The position numbers and the translations under genes are program-made. A stretch of DNA of 64,000 nt. It comes from Dromaius novaehollandiae (Eukaryota; Chordata; Aves; Casuariiformes; Dromaiidae). Below are positions 22,791 to 36,264 of the stretch, one piece after another. Location: the NCBI RefSeq assembly GCF_036370855.1, contig NC_088113.1, positions 15,210,501 to 15,274,500 on the forward strand, written 5' to 3'. How positions within the stretch are numbered: the first letter of the stretch is position 1; every line of letters begins with the position of its first letter. Under the pieces are notes generated by a model. That model worked only from the letters and a program-made list of their open reading frames with translations. It was not told the origin of the DNA and ran no database searches.

Positions 22791-25700
22791 CTGCCGCTGT
22801 AAATCAGGATGAATACATTAATTTCAAATGAGATCAAAACCAGGCTCCAAAAATGCTGATCCCCAACCCCAAGAGTTTAGAAACAGGGGAATTTAAAATG
22901 CTTTAGTGCTCATGGCTGCAAAGTGATCCTGGGTAAGCATTTTTGTTACGAAAGGGGGGGAAAAAAGCCCTCTGGAGTTAATATTCTTCCTTTAACCATC
23001 ACTTCATTTTTTCAGCTTTCAGCATGAAGGTGGTGTTGCCAGCAAGACCACCTAGCCACAAACCCAGCAGGGAGCTTCCAAAATTCTTCTAAACACAGAC
23101 TCCTTGTTATAAATTCAAAAGTGGTAATAGCAACAGTGCATATCACATCTGTGCCAGGGTCCGGGCCTGGGAAGGAGCAGTCTCCCCATTGCTGAGCAGA
23201 ACTTGGAAAGAGCCTTTCAGTCCACACATGTATCAGCATTAGCCATTTCTTTGTCAACAAATCCCTTAATACGTACCCTTTCTATCATGTACAGATGTCC
23301 AAAAAATAATGGAATACTGTACTACAAGATTAAACACTTTAATGTCAGCATATGTGTTGCATGACTCCAAACAATGGTGTCATTGTGCGTGTACAAGCAG
23401 CGGGCCCAGGGAAGATGGGTTTAATTATCTCTGCAGCAGCAGCAAGTTCTTCCTGCAGAAACTGAGCTCAGCTAGCAAGGCCTGCGCGGAGCAGAGATTA
23501 GCATTTTTTCTAACAAACTGCCCAGGCCCTTTCTGATGTTCTTCCAGTGTCAGGTTTAGTGCCATAACCACTTCAGGCAGGGCTTGCAGGAGCGATGCGC
23601 AGCCACCTGGGCTCCTGCGAGTGGGCAGCCAAGGCGCGCGCTGGGCCGAGGCGGCGGGAATCCCACGTCCCGGCGCCCCATGCGCTACCCAGGAGGCCCT
23701 GAATGACAAATTCCTTAGGACGGCGGATGGCAAAGGGAAGCCATAATAATCCGGAGGGCATGGACAGGGAGGAGTGCATGCTGCCTTGTGCATCTGAAGC
23801 TGTTCTTCTATCGGAATTTCGTTGTAGCTGCTTTAAGGAATTGCTGTATGGTTGAACAATTTCTCCTTAAAGAGTATGCATGAAATATCTGCGCAGGTTA
23901 TGCACAGGTAATCCGTTTCCCTTGCAGACTGCACCCTGAGCGGTACCCGTTTACGCTGTGGTTTCCCTGCTGCAATCAGAGCCAGGCTAGATGAAAGGCA
24001 CTGTGAAAAATTTACACGTGGGATTGCTCTGTGAACATGAAACTCGTATAATAGTAAACAGACCGAGCACGGTGCAAATCCTGACGCTGAGTCTGCAGTG
24101 TCTGTATGTGAATGGGGGGGGGAAAGCAGCGTTAAAGAAGCAGGGAAGAATTGTGTTGCTTCAGGATAGCTTATTTGCAGCCTTAGCAGCACACAGCACT
24201 GCCATCAATCAGGAGCTGCTGTAAAGCACTTACTATTTCTGCAGGATTCAGGGTGTGAGGGAATGGAGGAAAGGCAGGAGGCCAGGGGAAAGTTAAATAA
24301 ATGGGAGTGAAGGTGTTCCTTGAGACAGCCTTCCCCTACGCCTACCCTCATTTTCCAGGAATCCAGTATCAGGACGTTTCCTTAGCAGGGCTTTCCTCAT
24401 CACTCTCTCTAATCTCCTTGCTTTTCCCCCCACCTTTTACTGGGAAGCAGGGATCAGGACAGCGCGGAATGGGGTGTGCTGTCAGTCTCCTCTCCCAGCA
24501 CCACGGAGGTGGCAGTTTTCTGGAGAGACAGACAGACAGACAAGCGGGGGACTCCGTGGCGATACTACCGCTGAGTCTATGGGAAACTCAGTGCAAGAAG
24601 TTAATGGGACTCTTCTCTGTGCCCCCCAGCCAGCCAGCATTGGGGCCATCCCAAAATGCCTCCAGCTCCCGTGCAGTCACTGGGAGCGGGGCTAACCGAG
24701 GCTGCTAGTTAGCCGTGCTAGCCTGCGCCATCGCCAGCCTGTTGCTTGCTCTTCTCTCAGTGCACAGAGATGCTCCCCCCCTGCAAAAAAGCAGGGTGCA
24801 CCGGGAGCTCCCCCTGCTCTTTGCAGTTACGATGCACTGCACGGCTCAGTCTAAACCGCTGCAAAGTTTCCTGCCTCCCAAAACCAACCTCAGCACTTCT
24901 CCATGCCCTCCTCTAGAAACATCCCTGTAGCCAAACTGAACAGTGAGCAAAATGAGAGACAGCATCATTATTCTGGCTTTCCTCTCTTTGTTTGCACCGT
25001 AATGTGGGTATGCACGAATGCAGCCTAAGAGTGGAGGCATCTGTCTAACGTGTCCGCCAAATCTTGACTCCTCTGAATGCAGCTGTGGGAGGTATGTGGC
25101 GATGCAGGATTATGTTTTTCATTTCCCTCTTTGAAACAGAGATGACTGCTACATGACACCTTGCTCTCTCTCACTTTTGTAATTCAGGGTACAGCGAGGC
25201 TAGTTTCATGGTGCTATGAAGTCAGTGAGTTACACTGCTGGCTCCCATCCGATGAGGGTGACTTCACTACGAAGCTGTGCCAGCGTTAGGTGCGAACTCA
25301 AACTCGCACATTTTGCCAGTGCATCCAAGGGTCAAGGAGACAGTGGCAACACAGAGCTGGGAGGAGGAGGAAGAGGCACGGGAAAGGGTCAGGGTGGTGG
25401 AGCCTGAGGAGGCAGCCAGACCGTGGAAAAGGGTCGTGCAAGGAGATGTACCTGCCATAGGGGAGGAAAGCAGCGTAATGGGTGTCTTAAGGGGCAGGAG
25501 GTTGCAGAGCACAAACAGGGACAAAAGTTGGTGACAGTATGGTTCACTGAGAAAAAAAATCCACCAGTTGAGCCACCAGACAAATGGGGCTCAAGGTGCT
25601 TCCTGCAGTGGGCACTGAGATTGGAGCCTCTCAAAAAATCACTGATGCAAAACCCAGCAAGCTGCTCTCCTTGCTTGTACACACAGCCTTGAGCAAAAGG

Positions 25701-28049
25701 AAACAAACCCCGGCCCTGGCAAGGAGAGACAAGAGGCTGAACAGACCCCATCGGAAATAACATGCGTTCAGCCAGGGAAGAGAAGAGGCAGCATGTGAGA
25801 GACTACTGATGGAAAACCTAAAATGGGCTATTTGGGATGAAATGAGAACTTTGAAATGGAAAGATGTTCTTCAGCTTTGACCAAATTTCAGTTCAGGGAG
25901 AAAGGAAAAAAGTTTCCCTTACATGTTTTCAGCCAGCTCTAATCTAATCTCAGGTGAAGGAAGACCGTTTAGTAGTGACTGGGGTCTGCCAGTGTGTTCA
26001 TCTGCGGAGGATGAGGGTACCAGTACTGCAAGCTTCCCTGCTCTTCTGCGGCGTGTCCATTAATACCCCTACGTGCCTACAAGGGAAGGCACGAGCGTCT
26101 CTGCAGGATGCTGGGAGCCTGCAGCACTGGCACCTTCATCTGCATGCACGTAGGACATGCAAAGACTAAAAAAACATGTGATACAACATGTGATGCAATG
26201 ATTTGATCATGCAGAGATGCAACAGCATCCAATTATGCTCATGCATTCCAGTAACTACAGCAGGGCAAACTAAGAAGGCTTCAAATGGGTTTGATAAATT
26301 AGATATTGTTCAAAATAAACAGCTTGAGCCAGTAATCCTGGGAAGGGCACTGCCCAAAAGTCTCTGATGTGTTTATACAAAACAGACAGCAATGTCTGAA
26401 TGCACCGCTAATGCCCTGAAGACAGTGTTCATCCACCATTTGCAAGGCTAGGCTCTTCAGTCTTGCTCTGGACCCATTGGAGAGGATATTGCCTACTCAC
26501 TTGGTTTCAGCTTCTTCCAAATTTTGCTTCCAGATCATGAAAAACTTTATAAAAAGCTTGCTCATAAACAGATGCTTTTCAAGCTTATATGCTGCTAATT
26601 ATCTTTCCACTACATGTTTTTCTCAAGTTGCCTTCTGGTTTTTTTTACTATCGGTGTATTGCTATACAGCATAAAGTTAGTTAATGCAGCTAAATATTCA
26701 ACGACATTTGCAAAACTGATACAGAAGGAAGGACTGGATTCTAGGCTGGTACAGCTGGTTTAAGGTATTTTGGAAGTAAATGAAATCAAATGAGAATTTA
26801 TAATCCTTCCTGAGGTCTGGATTCCATCAGACTAAACTCATTAGGCATTAAGGTGCAGGTGCAGCTAAATAAAGGATTGTGTTCTGCTTTCCTTAATACC
26901 ATAGATTCACATCTTGAGTTCAAAATAAAAGTCTTCCAAAAGCACACATACATATTGTGCATCTACTGGCAACACTTGAAAGAGAGAGCCCAGCTGATGG
27001 CGTCTCCAAGTGCCTTATTTTCATCACTGGAACGGGCCCGTTCCTGCGCTGGCAGACTCGGTACACCAGTGGAGGGGCGAGTGCAAATTGGCCTCTTTAT
27101 GCTTATACATTTAATTTGCATTAGCCTCCCTTTCATCTACGGAACAGCTGCCCAAATAGATAATATAAATCTAATTAATCCTTTAGTATCGTATTGCCAC
27201 AACAATTCCGGCATCCCCCGAATCGTTCCAGGGTTTGGGCCTCCACCTGCGCAGCGTCTCCGGGAGGAACGTGGCGGGAGTCACAGGCACTGGGAATCGA
27301 GCCTTTCTTGTGGCTTACTGTGAAAAAAGGAAATAATCCCAGAACCTGTTTTCCAAGTTTGAAAACATATGGCTTTCTGGATTTCTTAGCTTAAATCCCA
27401 GATTCTGGTTGTGTTGAGAAGGCAGTTTGTGGAATATTACAAAATAACCAGAAGATATCAGACATGTGAGCACCAGATAAGCAGCTCGGCCTTTGAGTGC
27501 AAGCAGCCCCACTGAGACGGGGAAGGTGTGCACAATCTGAGCCGAGCTGCGAGGCCGCGATAAACTGGCCCTTTTGAGCTTGTCGATGCAATAACAAACA
27601 TCTGCACCTTTCTAGGTCAGGCCGGCTCGGGAAGATTAGCGCTGCTGCTGTGTTGGGGCCAACAAACTATTCAGGGGAAAGGTCCGTGTGCCTAGAGGCG
27701 GAGACGCTGCACGGGCAGAGTGCTCGTCTTGCGTCCGTGCTCTTACATCGACTGCGAATTTTTCAGGTGTCCTATCTGTGGGAGGTCCAGTGGTGTTAAC
27801 GCTGTTTTTTGAGCCAGGATTATTAGATAGAAATGTGGCGTGTGGAGGCATGGGAAGAAACATTTTGGAAAATAATGATTAGAGACCTCAATTACTGCTT
27901 AAAGAGATACTCCTGAGCGCCCATCCTCACTACAGAAGCAGGGCTTCATGACCCGTTTCATGTTTTCCTTTGGGATTATGAGGTTTTCTTACGCACTGCC
28001 AAGATGGTCCCAGTGAGATGGGGCACAGTAAGGCACAGCTCCTGGTTTG

Positions 28050-28110
28050 GAAACCGAGGAACTGAGACCACATCATTGCCCAAGAGTGACCTGATCCTCA
28101 ACCCAACAGA
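28050..28110 (-). mobile_element. Possible MIR-like SINE fragment
   Basis: The sequence gaaaccgaggaactgagacc followed by cattgcccaagagtgacc recalls the reverse-strand MIR core, but with weaker agreement than the copy at 16269. Confidence 0.35.
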
Positions 28111-28405
28111 CCCATCTACTCTCTGTCTCTTGTCCATGATGGACCTTGTAGCTTCTGGCATACAACCTTACTGCTTTCTAGGAATGTTTGCTGTGGAAAA
28201 CATTTATTTTCATTGAGAAATAGGCAAGGGACTGTTTACTATTTTAATAACTTTGTATATGGGCCTAAGGACTGTGAAAATTAAGGTCTGTAAGCTGATT
28301 ACATCCATCTGCGATACTTCTGTTGGTAGATGTAAAGTCCTAGTGATCTAGAGTGATTGCAAGTGTAAACTATTATTTCAGAAACATCCTCAGGAGGTCA
28401 AATTT

Positions 28406-28465
28406 ATATATATATTTTATATATATACATATATATATATGTACAGAGTGTGTGTGTGCATGTGT
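28406..28465. repeat. (TA)n and (TG)n microsatellite
   Basis: Interrupted TA repeats lead into a short TG/CA run (gtgtgtgtgtgcatgtgt). Confidence 0.9.
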
Positions 28466-31400
28466 CCCCTTTCCACTGTGGCCAATCCTTCAGGCATAAA
28501 ATCATCTGAAAATTAGGAGAAGCCTTTACTAGCAGCTTAATTCCACCCACAATCTCTATTATACCAGAAAAAAATTTCTTTTACAAGCCAGCACCACCGG
28601 TGACACTTGGAGCACTAGCTCCGCGTACCACACTCGGCCGGCTCGCACCGGCCTCCCGGGTTTTGCTTTGTTTCGTGCTTTGATCTTCAAAAACACTTTT
28701 GTAATTGCAATTCTGGGGCACAAGATCAGCTGCTGTAATACCGACTCGTGGCCTCGCATGGTGCTGGCGTGAATGAATAGCACGGACGTGAGAGGATGGC
28801 CTCTACGCAAGGGTCCCTCGTGGCGAGGCGCGCAGACCGCTCTTCGCTGGCCTCGTCCCTTGCCCACCCATCACACTCTCGTGGGACTGTAGCCACCAGC
28901 TACCAGTGCGGGGAGGAAACCCTGTCACAGCTCTAGACACGCTGATTTATTACTTTTCCCCTATTCTGTAATATTTGCAGGGAAACAGCTCCCATCTGAC
29001 GGTTCTGGATTGAGGAGCAAAATGAAAGCTAGTGTTTTTGTAAAAAATATTTGAGGTCTATTTAAGCATGTTTCTGCATCATTATGGACTCTTTCATGCA
29101 CCTCGGCATTTGCTGTGTTAAGTTGTACAGTAGCGTTAAACTTGGAGACTTCTGTGGATACGGAGCCTAATATTCCTGTAACTGGATTAAAATGCATGCC
29201 GGGGAGCGGCAAGAACTATTGTATTCGGAGGTCAGAGCTGTATTCACACCGAAGAGAGAAGTTTTACACCCCACGTCCGATTAGCTTCCTCTTTTCACCT
29301 GTCCCCACAGACAGATGATTCCTCACAGAGAAGTCGGCGCTGAAACGCCCTGATCTTCCCATCTGCTCCTAGGTTTGAAAGGCTGGTTGCTCAAAAGCTT
29401 CTTTCTTGCACTGAAGAGCAAGATCTGTGCAGAACGATTCCTTTCTAGCTCTTCTCTTCTGCAGTTTATTACAAGTATATTTGTGTAATTAGGGGGCCCA
29501 GTAGTAATGTTGTTAAAATACAAGCGGGCACATTTATTGTTTCCTCCAAAAGGAAACAACCAATCTCCAGCAGTTCTGGTTTTTCCCTCTCTCAACTAAA
29601 CATTTACTGCTTTACGTAGCTAGCAGATTGTGAGGCTAAAGTTACTTCTTTTTTTTTCTTTTTCTATTCTTTTGGTTAAAAAAAAAAATCCCCTCCTTTC
29701 TCTTAACAAATACTGGATTTTTTAAGATATGGTCAGAAGGGGGAACTTAAACTCAGCATGAGGTTTATAGTGCCACACAAGCGTCAGGAAAAGTGATGTG
29801 CAGTGCTCTTTATTAACATCTAAAAAGTCCCTGTGGGATTGTAATTACTGCACAGTAATAAACAAATAAAAGTAGCAAGATTAAAATGTTCAGAATATTT
29901 TGAGTGATAGAAGCAATTAATTTTAAACTTGAAAACCAGGAGAGGGGCAGGTTGCTGCTGGCTTGCAGCAAGCAAGAAGACCAGATACTGTTAGCAACCG
30001 GTTCCCGCTAGTGGCAAATCATTATCACTCATGGTGTTACATGTTCTTGGCAGATGTGGATAAATTATGGTTAAAAAATTGATAGAAAATTATTCATACA
30101 CTACTAAATTGTAAGCACCGTAATTCGGAATTTCTTATTAATTTTCAATCTTCCATTGAAATGATAAACCTGAACTTGCTTCCCTTTGGGGAGCCAAAGG
30201 GCTCAGTGGAGCCCACGGGGGTTTCGGGTACACAAGGAGCCGGGCGCTACTTCCAGCCCCGCTCCCAGCCCTTCCTCGGCAAGAAACTCGTCTCTCCGGC
30301 AGCATTACAGCGCCCAACTACTGATGCTGTATTATTTTATGAGCATTTTTTAGTAGTTCTCCCAGGGTTCTTCTGGTCTCCTTTAAAAAGTTTTACTGCC
30401 ACCGTACTGTGGAAATAACAACTGGTAAAACCTGAGGAGCTAGGCAGCTGCACGGGTGCCAGCAAAAACGAGGTGCCCCAGGGCAGGATTTGGCCCCGTG
30501 GCTGCAGCCGAAGTCACTCCTGGACCTGCAGAAGGTGGGAACGTGGCCGTGCGGGATGCTCGGAGGGAGGACACGGGGGCTGGCGCAGAGGTGCAGGCAC
30601 GGGCGGAGGAGAGGAGGCTCCTTGCTCCTCTGCAAGCAGCTCTGCACCATGGACCAAAGCTTAAACCCCGATGCGCTGCAAGCTCACCAGCCTCATCGGT
30701 GTGAAGTTGCTCCCTCGTCCAAAGCAGTCTAAAAAGGCACCTGCTCATTTTAATTCTCATTTGGAGGGAACGACTGCCCTCCCTCCCCCCAACCTTTTTT
30801 TTAAGTAAGGTAGCTTTTAAGCGCTTGCCATGAAGATCTAAGTTAAGGGATTTTCTCTGCTGCAAAGCTGCATAGTTTCCCAGGCCAGGTGGACCTGATA
30901 GCACTGGCCACATGCTGGAAAACCTCATCCCACCCTGGAGGCACTTCAGCTGTAAGCCTTTCCAGATACCGTCAAAACGAACCTGAGAGGGTGCCGGTGC
31001 TTGTTGTTTTAGGCCTTAGCTCATTACGGGTTTGTGTGCCTAATTACAAAATAATCTTCTTTAAACTTGGAGGAATATTTGCAGTAGCTTTTAAACCGGG
31101 CAGAATTGGAAACCTTCAAAATGTGGATAGTGAAAATTTACGATTCTCCGACTTCAAGACAAGGCAGAATTTTTCCTCCTGTAAAATTTAATTCAACCTG
31201 ACAACAAAAGAGTCTAACTTGGGAGCGACGGCAGGAAGATAGAGTTGATAAAGCAGAGCACGTGACCTCGGCGGCGCAACAGAAACCTAATACTCCACGG
31301 GTAACATTTTTCCAGCGGTTTAGAAATAGCTGAAGGTAATTTAGGGGAAGCCTTGAGTGACAAAGCCCATCGCTTGAAGTGCCCTTCCTGCACCAGGCAC

Positions 31401-33439
31401 TCTCCACATTCTTTCTCTTTCATTTCTTTACTCTCAGGAGACTTTTAAATTCAGCGAGCCCAACCACCGCTCTGTGCTGGAGGAGGCCGGCAGCGGCACA
31501 GACGGTGGCCGCGGCACCTGCTCCAACAAGACGGGAGAACTGCGAGATACAGCACAGCGCTCGCTCGCTCGCAGCAACCCCCCGAAACACGAAGCGCTCG
31601 CGTTCCGAGCGTCTTCCAGGAGGAAAAGGAAAAACACACAAACAGAGCGCGTTTTCTTCATCATCATCATCATCAGTTTAAAATAAATTTGATTAAGGAG
31701 AACTTTGGGTTTGTTTCACATACAGACAGCACATACCACTAAAGACAGCAGGATTATGCTTGAACCTTTCAAGAAAGCAAACGATTTTATCTAGCTACTC
31801 CTGTTGTTCTAAACAAAAAGTCTCTGTTGGCAGTTTTAATCAAAATCAGCGAATCTGATTTAACCTCCCTATATATAATTGTGTGGACTTTTTCAATTTT
31901 ACGTTTTCTCATGCCGAGTAACATCACATCGGCAGAATCCAGTCCACAATGATGAGAATAACAACCTTAAAAAAAAAACCCTTTTGCTAATCTATGAGTA
32001 AATAACTAAAATTGTGGGGGTGGGCAGAAGCACAGAATTATTTGGATAGTTAGCAGCAAAAGTCTCTGCAAAGTAATTATTTGAGGCACAACTAATGTGC
32101 CACAGAATGTCTGATAGTTTATTAAAAAAAATCTTCAACGACAAGAAATATTAAGTAATAGCTAAACAAAGGATAAATTACTTCAAGCATTTGCTTTGAT
32201 CATCAGTGGTTGTGCTCTTGTTCAACATCCCCAATATTTCTCTCTTTCTCTCACACATACGCACACAAGAATTAAATACAAAATGTCATGAAAATTCCTA
32301 AGTATCATTTAATGTTGGCAGCCCTGCGCTGTAAAGCCATTTATATAAAACTGTGGTTGGCAGCTCTCACTCTTCCATGGGAACAAATTAACATTGGCAT
32401 TCCAAACACAGGAAAGCAAGGAAATTAGAAACACAGCTTATATTTGGCCAGTGCTTTGAAATACTGTACCATGCTACTGATGTCAATTAATGAAAAGCAG
32501 GATTTTGCGGAGAGGGTCTGGTTTTGAAACACATTAACACACGTTAAACATGTTTGCACAGGAACTGGATTGTAAGCATCTTGGTTCCAAAACAATAAAG
32601 CAATTACACTAAAACTTGTAGTCTCAAAGTTGCCATTAATTCAATCCACTCAATCTGGATCACTAAAGGATTTTCACTGCCTTCAGCATGCAGCCGACAC
32701 AAATGCGCGCAGGAATGCGAATGGCACGTTACCCTGGGCGAGAGCCCGCAGCCCGGCACCCGAGGCAGCTCTTACGCTACCTGCTGTTAAGTGAGGACTA
32801 CGTATAAATAGCGGCATTATACGCTCTATACCCACATACGCGGGGTCCCAGCAAGCACTGCAGCTTCCTTCAGAAAACCACGGACTTCAGAAAGAGCTAT
32901 TTGAACTACAATTGCTTCAAGCTACCTACCCTGCAACCTTACCCTTAGCAAAGATGTGTACTGACAAAATGTTAAACGCTTCTGGTTTTCACATGCGCAC
33001 CAAAAAAATGCAGATGGCAGTTTATCTCCTGGCACACCTCCGCCGGCCCCGATGGCACCGCTCCAGCGCGGAACTTGGCCCCACCGGCTTCACAACACAC
33101 TGTTTATTTGTACTGTGATTCAGATATTTTGATACCAGGAATCTTTCATCACTGAAGTTGCTCCATATGAAATATGTCTTGTATTAAGAAATATCAGTCT
33201 CACATTTTTGTCAAACACTATTTGTTAAATTCTGTTTGTTGCAAAGATGGGAATTCGGCTGTAGTTCAACAACATGGATCCAGCTAATAATGATAAGCAG
33301 TGACTAATAGGAGCTAGTTCATGTTTTGATTACTTGCAGTAAAGGAAACCTCCCTCAAAAACAATTTCAAGATTAGGGGAGAAAACTGTTTGAAGCTCTA
33401 GCAGAAACTACTGCATGTTCATTATTTCAACACAGGGGC

Positions 33440-33550
33440 ATTTCTTTGGCCCAATTCAGTTCTCAGTTGTGCTAGTGTAAATCTAGAGGGAGTTTATTGG
33501 AATTACTTTGGACGTACCGTTGTATAAATGAGACCATAGGGCCAGCTCCA
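33440..33550. mobile_element. Degenerate sauropsid repeat with 'ggcccaattcag ... gtgtaaat' phrases
   Basis: The pieces tttggcccaattcagttctc, agtgtaaatc and ttggaattactttgg lie in the order seen in common old archosaur and turtle repeats. The family is not assigned. Confidence 0.4.
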
Positions 33551-33768
33551 GTAGAACTACGACAATTTACACTAAATGAAGACCTAGCCAAGAATTTTCT
33601 CTTGGGTTTCCATTTTCCAAACATATGCGTGTACATAACTTTATTCGTGTCATTAGTCCTCGTGAGTAGTCCCTTTTACTACAAAAATCGTAGAACGAGA
33701 ATCTTAATCCTGACACCAATTTAAAAAGCTCACTCATTTCTTTAGAAGTTCCTTCCCTTTAGAAAAGA

Positions 33769-33830
33769 AATATATATAAAAAATGACATATATATATATG
33801 TGTGTATGTGTATTTATATGTGGAATTAAT
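33769..33830. repeat. (TA)n / (TG)n microsatellite
   Basis: Two short TA runs and a tgtgtatgtgtat stretch lie in intron 1. Confidence 0.85.
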
Positions 33831-34555
33831 TCGAAGGAACATTTTGATGCAGGCCACAGAGAAGATGACAGCACCACTGCAAAAGACTTCAAATATCATG
33901 GTGTCTTAATGCTGTAGATCAACAGGTAGCCTCTTTATCTGGCCTGCTATCTAAATTTCCTTACTTACGCTCTTGCTCAGATGACTTCATCCATCATTGC
34001 AACTTCTCACTGGTATTCATCAAGTTAGAACAATTTAGATGTGTAAAACTAAATGTGTTATCATTTTAACCACAAATTAACAGTTTCTATATAAATATTA
34101 GCATTTCCTCACTTGGTCCAAGGATAGGAGCCATTATGGCACTAACAGTATATTTGATTTAAACTAATTAAAAACAGAGGCTCTTGCAATTTAATATATT
34201 GATTTTACCAGTGGGACTTAAATCTTTTATAATAAGTGTACACAGCTGCACCGCTCACCCACCGCCACTTTTAAAGCTAATCCCTGCATTCCTCCTGACA
34301 ATAACATGACAGGACCCACACATCCCAGTATTAGCCTTAACCCCGGTGACACTGCCAGAATGTATTAAACTAAAACGTAGCAGTGTCCTATTTAAAAGGA
34401 GCCTGTCAGCAGCCCTGACTAGGCTTTAATAGTTATAATCTTTTTTTTAATTAATGTTTCCAACCACTGGTGCAACCTTCTCGCACACATCCCTCCCCTG
34501 CCCCGCCAGAAGAAGTGTTTCAAGCTTATTTACGGAAGAAAACGTCAAGGCTGGT

Positions 34556-34960
34556 TTCACGCTGCCCGGCCGGAAGCTGTTAAAGCTGCTTTGCAGCGGG
34601 AGCCCCGGGGGACGCGCGGGCAGAGCTGCCGGGGCAGCGCTGGGGGCTGGCCCGCCGGCGGTCCCCGCGGGCACGAGCACGGCGAGGGCCGCGAGCACGG
34701 CGAGGGCTGGCCATCGAGGCTCGCTCCTCCTCGAGCCTCGTGGTCTGGCTTCGAAAGGGCCGTCGCTGCCGGGAGCTCCCCCTCCCCGGGACGCGCTGCG
34801 TGGGAAGGCGGGAGACCTCGCTCACGCGATACGTCGACCCCGGACTTCTTGCCCCGCGAAGCGTGCCGTGAGCAGGGGCATCTTCCGTGCCTTTTGCCCT
34901 TGCGTGACGTAGCCGTCGGGGCTGCAGGCTCTGCTCTCTGCCACCCCCCGTGCTAACTGC
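34556..34960. promoter_or_regulatory. Second GC-rich, CpG-dense island inside intron 1
   Basis: About 400 bases of CG-rich sequence stand out from AT-rich intron 4.4-4.8 kb downstream of exon 1. It includes an 18-bp imperfect tandem repeat (34675-34710, gagcacggcgagggc shared) and an inverted repeat CGAGGCTCG / CGAGCCTCG (34715-34740). It could be an alternative promoter, an enhancer CpG island, or a CpG-rich repeat relic. ORFs here on both strands match nothing known to me. Confidence 0.5.
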
Positions 34961-35852
34961 TTGCTGTGCCGCTTTGCTGCTTTGCACCTGGCAATTTGAA
35001 AATGAATGAATTTCCCTCTAGAACCGGTCTGTACGTTCAAAGAACAGCTGCTAGTTTCTCGCTACAAGGCCAGGATACTTCATAAGTTCAGTCCGCTCCA
35101 AGCTTTCCATCTTGGCTGATCCTGTACCACCAAGCGCTGTACGTGTCCATCCTACCCAAAACGACTACGGGAGGAACCTGTCCGGGCTTGGGAGCGTCTA
35201 ACAGCACTAGATGGAGGACAGAGGGAAAAAAAAGCCACAGACTTCGCCTAATGTATGGACAAACCCGTGTGATCACGAGCAGGCACTCGGAACTAACATT
35301 TAATCTGCTTTGTTTCAAGTGGGAAATATGTGAAGATCAAATAAGTTCAAACCCAGGTCAAATATCCTTGAAAATCTTTGATTTATATAAGCAGGAAAAT
35401 GAAGTTTAAAAGAAGTGATTATGAAAGGGTTACTAAAAACACAGCTGTACGCACACTCTTATATCTGAGGCTCTCCAAAGAAAAACTGTGTGACATCTAT
35501 ATTAACCTTTGGCTGTACACCAGTGACGGCCCGTAGTGAGCTGGAATGCGAGGCAGCCCCTTCCAAGCTTTAACACAAGCCAGGTTACAGCTGCAAATGC
35601 CTGCGGCCCGCGCTCACTTTATAAAGTATTCCCCCAAGGAAATTTTTTAACTGTTATAGAATCTTTTTCTAATACCCTACAGTGTTAAAGCCTGTTATTA
35701 AAGGGCAAAGAGATGGCTCGCCATGCCAAACACTTGTCAACAAAACGGACAGCCAGATGGGATGAAATAAAAGGAAACTTGGGGGCTCTTCGGCTTCTTG
35801 ATTTACATTAACAAAAGCCACTTTCATGTGCTCCTTCCAAGAATGACTAATT

Positions 35853-35864
35853 CCCCCCCCCCCC
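35853..35864. repeat. C12 homopolymer
   Basis: Twelve C residues in a row, followed by an A/T stretch. Confidence 0.9.
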
Positions 35865-36218
35865 AATTTTTTGCCAGGATTAAACAATGTTGTTCATTTT
35901 ATAATCAACCATGAGACAAATTAACAAATTGCGTATCACTTGCGCCAGCTCTTTTCAAAAGTATTCTGAGCAAGTCTGTTTACCGAGTCAAGATCACGCA
36001 CAGAAGGACAACTCAATTATTTTTAGAAGAGTGGCTCTAAGTAATCTAGAGGATATTTACTCATTAGTTACTGTTTATAATCTTGAAGTTAAACTGGTGC
36101 AGAAAATGCTTTGTATTTCTTCAGAGGTTCTTGAAATGGATCAGTTTGTAAACTTTATTTGCACATGGTCTGAAATGAAATTCCAACTAATTAAATCATA
36201 GTAATAAATTTTGTGCGA

Positions 36219-36264
36219 TTAGTCAGTAATTAACTGGCCAACTTAGTCAGACCACTCTGGCCAA
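36219..36264. repeat. Two-copy motif TTAGTCAG-N7/8-TGGCCAA
   Basis: TTAGTCAG occurs at 36219 and 36243, each followed by TGGCCAA (36235 and 36258) at nearly the same spacing. TGGCCAA resembles an NFI half-site. Confidence 0.85.

Noticed and set aside
26853-27323. 156-codon plus-strand ORF in intron 1
   Set aside because: It begins at GTG and the first ATG leaves about 108 codons; it crosses a TAAT-rich block that looks regulatory, with no recognisable domain.
35911-36201. 96-codon ORF in intron 1
   Set aside because: It has a real ATG, but the length is within chance and no domain is recognised.
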